From Aptenodytes patagonicus (Eukaryota; Chordata; Aves; Sphenisciformes; Spheniscidae): a stretch of 64,000 nt of DNA. This document shows, in pieces, positions 59,344-64,000 of the stretch. The translations under genes and the position numbers were made by a program. Under the pieces are notes generated by a model that had not been told where the DNA came from, searched no databases, and saw only the letters and a program-made list of their open reading frames with translations. The stretch's first letter is position 1, and each line of letters opens with the position of its first letter. The stretch covers positions 1,736,001-1,800,000 of the forward strand of contig NC_134982.1 of NCBI RefSeq assembly GCF_965638725.1, given 5' to 3'.

Positions 59344-62300
59344 GTAAGAATTAGTCTGTTTCCATTGTCACTGCTCAGAAAGTTGAAACAAGCTGAAATT
59401 GTGCTTGTTTTCAGCTGTGCTTCAATTACAGATGAGAATTCCAATCTTGAAGGTTACTTATAGAAATGTGTGCAATACATACAATTTAAAAAAAAATACA
59501 GAAATAACAGTTCATATGGAGATTAATTTTTCTTAATCCAAAACTTCATTCATATTTGATTACCATATTCCTCTTGAAATTCAGATATATGCTGTACTGT
59601 CACAATTGGACGTCAAATATAAAAAAAAAGTCATGTGCAGCTTCTTAATAGAAGTTTATAAAATACATGGTTATCATCAAGAAGTAATCTCTCTCTCCTA
59701 TATAAATGAACTTTGTGGAAAATCAATAAAATTTGTATTTTAAATCCCTCTTTTTCACTGTAATACTACTATAAATATAAGACACAGTAACATAAACTCA
59801 TCTTACACAAGTTCTTCTTTAGCTGCTTTTCTTTCTATCAATGACAGATCGCCTGTTCACACAATGCTTTTTTGGTTTTGTTTTTTATGAGGAGGAGGGA
59901 GCTGAGAAGAAACGGAAATCTAGTTAATGAACGAATGATCGGCTAGATAATGTAGTGTATATTGGATTGAGGTATTGTTTTTAAGTCTGACTTGTGTTTT
60001 TTGAGTCATAGCATTACTACCATCAAATTGAAACACCTTATTGTATCTTAGGAGTGCAGGGATGAGAAGAAAATGCAGAGGCATGTTCAAATTTTTGTAC
60101 ACTCATATGTCACTAACTTTTAACAACATTTCCTTTGAAACTCAAGCTGTCTCTAATATTGCACTTTCAAACATCTTGAATGCTGTTCTTGTAAGAAATA
60201 ACATAAGGAATTTAGACTCTGCATCCTCTAAATTCAGGTGAGAAAGAAAAAGAAGAAATATCGAGCCGTATTGGATCATCTTGTTGAGATGTCTTTTAGC
60301 AAGATTTGAAGGCCTCAGCTAACCTCACTGTTGGTCCCGTGAAGTTCAACAGGGGCCATGTAAGTGTATCACATTCAGATCTAAAAGATGCATAATTGCA
60401 TGTGTCTATTGATTCTCTTCACATTCTTTGGGTTTTCCTTTTGAACTACTACACTTTATGTGTCAGGAATTTCCTTTTGGTCATGTCTGCTGAACCAGTA
60501 ATAATCACCAAAGCATATGAAAGTTATGGCACCTTTGTGGCAAGAGAAATGGATGTCTGGCAATTCATATCTTGATGGATTCCAAACCCTTTCCTGCTTG
60601 CCTATTTCTTCCCTGTGTTCTTTCTTCCAGAATCTTTTCTTCAAATACATAGTGACTGAAATCTTCAGGAATGCATCCCTTGTCTTTTGAGAATGACTAT
60701 CCAGTAAAGATTTGCAGAATAGGCTATTTTCAAACCTACCCAAGTTAAATCTTTGCCTCCTTAAGATAGGTTCTAACAGATTAAGCTATAGCAAGATCTT
60801 CAAGAAACCATCGTCTGCTGATCACTGTGTCAGCATTCTTTTTCAATCACATTCCTTTCTCCTTGCTTGCAACAGTTCATCTTTGGAAGAGGACACTTTA
60901 AACACTATTCTTACTCTGTATTGACATACTTCATTTAGAAGAAATGGTAGCTCTGTTTGCATTGAATGTGGAATAGTTAACCTTACATATCTAATAGCAA
61001 AACAAAATCTTGGTGTGTCTCACTCTTGCTTTTCTCCAAGCTAGAATGCTGCCTTGAGCTGTTTTCTGGTTTGTCGTGGTTTTGAGTAGTGATGATTGAC
61101 ATAGGTGGGAGACTTGGGGAAGGGAGAGAATAGATTGTTACAGTTGTTTTTATATAAAATTTGAGTTTTCAGTAAAATTTTCATTAAAAAATCTGGAACA
61201 AAGCAATTTAATGTAGGTAGTATGCTGTCAGTTACTGGAGAATCTTAAGCAAATTGACAGCTTTCATAAACAATTTCCAGTGATCTGGTTTCTTTACACG
61301 CAGAGTTCCATCATACAATTATCAATATTTCTTTGGTATTAATAACCAAAAGTATGGAGGAATTCCAGTCATTGATCATGTGTGCACCCTTCATATATGC
61401 ATACATAGATGCACGCACATGCACATCTTGTTTGAACATAGCATGCAGTTCATTCCGATGTTTTATTCGCTAGCTGGAGCGTAAATATTAATAGATACAA
61501 TCTTTGCTTGGTTTGCAAAAAGCAACAATTCTTTTCTTGATGTGATCTGTTGAGATAAAGTAGAGAAGCCAGGGTGAGGACTGAAGTTGCTGGAAAGCTT
61601 CATTCTTAATAAAGCCTGCACCATGTGGAGCACCTGTCACTTGAGATACAATTGTTGGACAAATGCAGCCTTGCAAATGTATTTGAATTCTCTTCCCCTC
61701 CAGATAAAGCCTATATTTTCCTTACACAAATAATCCCTACATGTGTCACTGTCTTCTCCTTCTCTCATACTCAGGTGTGCAAACTTTCCCGTACATAGAC
61801 TGCAAATATATCAGTGTTGGATATTCAAGTGAATGCTGAAACACTGACTATATTGCCTATTTGTATATAAAGCTTATTCAGTTACCGCTTCCAGTGTCAT
61901 TCCTCCCTGTTTCTTCAATCCTTGGCCCAAATCCCTTAAGGGATTCTTGCTTCTGTAGTTCTAGATATCCATCTCCGAAAGCTTTATCGGCTTATATCTA
62001 TTGTATCTCCCTTTTCAAAAGACAGTCTAACCAGAATTCCCTGAAAATTCTCTTTGGCCTGCCTCCTTATGTAGAGATCAAAATAAATGAGTACTGTAGT
62101 TCCTTTGGCAGTCAGTAGGTTTTTTTCGTGACCTGAGAGTGAGAAGACATGCTTATTGGTGTTGGCAGGGAAGATATTTGGCAGCAGCTCTTCTTTAAGC
62201 AGTAAACCCTGTGGTAGTTCTTGGAAAGATAAACTAATAACAGCTTGCCTATGATCTTCGTATAGGTAAATCTGTCAGTTAGAGCAACAGATCTTTGTGG

Positions 62301-64000
62301 CAGCTGCTGGTTCCATATATTCAGCATGCTAGTTCGTTGCACACAAAAAGTGTCATGAGGTTGTCTAAGCCTTTTTCAAGCAACAGCTCTGCAAGACAGC
62401 ATCTTAAAGCTTTCAGAACCATTCTTAAAGGTTTTATAGATTACTGATTATCAGAGTGGAGAACTTTACCCAAGAAAAAATGGAAATGTTCTGGAGAATC
62501 CTGGAAATAGGAAGTGCATTCTGTGAAGGGTCTTCTGGTACTCACTAGACTTCTCTCCTCTTAACTATCAGTCTTCTTCCTCTATGTGGCTTTTGTTCAA
62601 ATACCAGTACCAGTCAATCCACGGAGATTTCTCAAATTCTTCATATCTAATCAAATGATAGGAGTATCTGTAAGTTCCTAAATAGCAGATCTAATAGCCT
62701 CAATTGCAGCTTTCTTCAAAGTGCTTTAACATCTCTTTTTGAAGTATCAACCTGCTCAAAATATTTTGACTGTCCATAAGCTTACTTAAGATAGGTTTTC
62801 TTACTATTTCTGTGGCTTTGGGGTTTTTTTCCCTCGCAGAGTCCACTGATAAACCGGTGTAAGAAAAGGAATCCTGAAAGATTGCTAGTGGGCCCTGCAA
62901 GGAAAGGAAAAAAAAACACCAAACAACAAACCCCCTTGTTTTAGCCTCCTCTCCACTGTTAGACTTAGTAAGTTTTGATAAGATATGATACATTCTTGAT
63001 GAATTTAAGGGTAATGGTTTGGATTTTAAAAAGTCAGATTAGCATTGCTGAAATTGAAACTGGAATTAACGATGAATCAAAAAATCATGCAACTATATCT
63101 GTCATCTTCCTCTTAGGTGGTGTTGAGTACTGTCTTAAAACCACATTGTTTTCTCCCTCCTTCCTGTTTAGCAAAACGGCCACTAGATGTAGCAGTACTT
63201 CAGGGCACATTAATGCTCCACTTGTGCATCTGGATTTGAGTATTTCTCAATGAGAAGAGTGAATGTGAAGCAGAGGAAGTCCTGTAACCATCTGAAACTA
63301 TTACAGGCAGTAAATCTTTTATGTAATCACTTAAACTTGAGTTACTTGCCTGTCAAGTGTTCTGTACCTAACTAGATCAAATGGAATGGTGCTGCAAATC
63401 AAACTTCTTTCTTATGGATTCACTGCCCTTTGTTACTACACTCACTTGGTGCCTCCAAAAGGTCCAGGTCTGTGTCCTATGTAGAGCACTTACCCTCTTC
63501 TTCGTGTGTTAGAGCTTCTTGGTTCACACTGTTCCACGCTTATTGACCTTTTTCAGGGTAAAGAGGAAACTCGCTCATTTACCGCTGCGCCCCGAACATA
63601 ATGATACCTGAGGTATTGCTTTGGGAGAGCCTTGACTCCTGAGGACCCACTGATCACTAGTTAATTCTGTTGTATACTGTTGATTGTGGTGGTAGGGCTA
63701 TTTGAAACCATACTGGTAGAACTGATGCTCATATAAGTGGTAATCATAACGCTGAATTTGCAAAGCATTGACCTCAGCATCTTCGTGATACATTTGGCTA
63801 AAAACATTCCACGAACATACCTCAAGTGTTTAAAAGAAGGCCATCCTTCTCTTCAAAGCTCATTTTGAGAAAATCAGGTAGTTGGTTAGAATTATGTGAT
63901 CTGATTCCTCTAGTTCTGTGGCAGACAACCACCTTTAAAAACCACCTTAGGATAAATCTGAGGGGATTTACTTTTTAAAAACACCTTAGGATAAACCTGA
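59344..64000 (+). other. MBD2 intron 3 (incomplete)
   Basis: Intronic sequence to the window edge. I looked for the next exon (frame LFWEKRLQGL) and did not see it. A short direct repeat lies at the extreme right end. Confidence 0.65.
63932..64000. repeat. Direct repeat of about 28 bp, period about 40 bp, cut by the window edge
   Basis: CCTTAGGATAAATCTGA (63945-63961) recurs as CCTTAGGATAAACCTGA (63984-64000), each preceded by TTTAAAAAC. Two units are visible, possibly the start of a longer array. Confidence 0.75.

Noticed and set aside
59344-64000. MBD2 exon 4
   Set aside because: No frame resembling LFWEKRLQGL after an acceptor was found; the exon is taken to lie beyond the window.
1-64000. 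CRISPR arrays, tRNA, rRNA or prokaryote-style operons
   Set aside because: The sequence is spliced vertebrate DNA; no regularly spaced identical repeats of CRISPR type and no rRNA or tRNA signatures were seen.

Overview
The window is vertebrate nuclear DNA, most likely avian. Two CR1 retrotransposon tracts carry the CR1 3' terminal repeat, introns are compact, and four multi-exon protein genes can be rebuilt exon by exon with canonical splice sites and consistent reading phase. Their order is C18orf54/LAS2 (minus), STARD6 (plus), POLI (minus) and MBD2 (plus). This is the gene order of human 18q21, inverted. From general knowledge this block is Z-linked in chicken, but the sequence alone does not show the chromosome.

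Layout. 1-5393 is non-coding sequence downstream of C18orf54. 5394-15912 is the complete C18orf54 coding region (7 coding exons, 544 aa), with nested CR1 copies in its last-but-one long intron. 16.8-18.0 kb is a CpG-island promoter shared head-to-head by C18orf54 and STARD6. 18793-25224 is complete STARD6 (6 coding exons, 210 aa). 26367-36684 is complete POLI, DNA polymerase iota (10 coding exons, 740 aa), which meets STARD6 tail-to-tail across about 1.1 kb. 36.2-39.0 kb is a second CpG island shared head-to-head by POLI and MBD2. From 37974 onward lie MBD2 exons 1-3 (121 codons); the rest of MBD2 is beyond the right edge. MBD2 intron 1 (14 kb) holds a GC-rich minisatellite and a CR1 copy with a 416-codon reverse-transcriptase frame.

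The genes do not form one pathway. POLI is a Y-family translesion polymerase, MBD2 reads methylated CpG for NuRD, STARD6 is a START-domain lipid carrier, and C18orf54 is a poorly understood gene linked to lung tumour susceptibility. The pattern of interest is two divergent CpG-island promoters plus one convergent pair.

I found no clearly new biological system. The observations most worth checking are a nearly perfect inverted pair of ZNF143/THAP11-type elements in the C18orf54/STARD6 promoter, a PCNA-binding-like C-terminus on POLI coupled with a weakened internal PIP box, a 40-nt cryptic poison exon in C18orf54, an overlapping uORF at the C18orf54 start, the absence of the long Arg/Gly N-terminus from MBD2, and the MBD2 intron 1 minisatellite. 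All exon calls come from reading splice sites and frames by eye; no alignment or transcript data were available.
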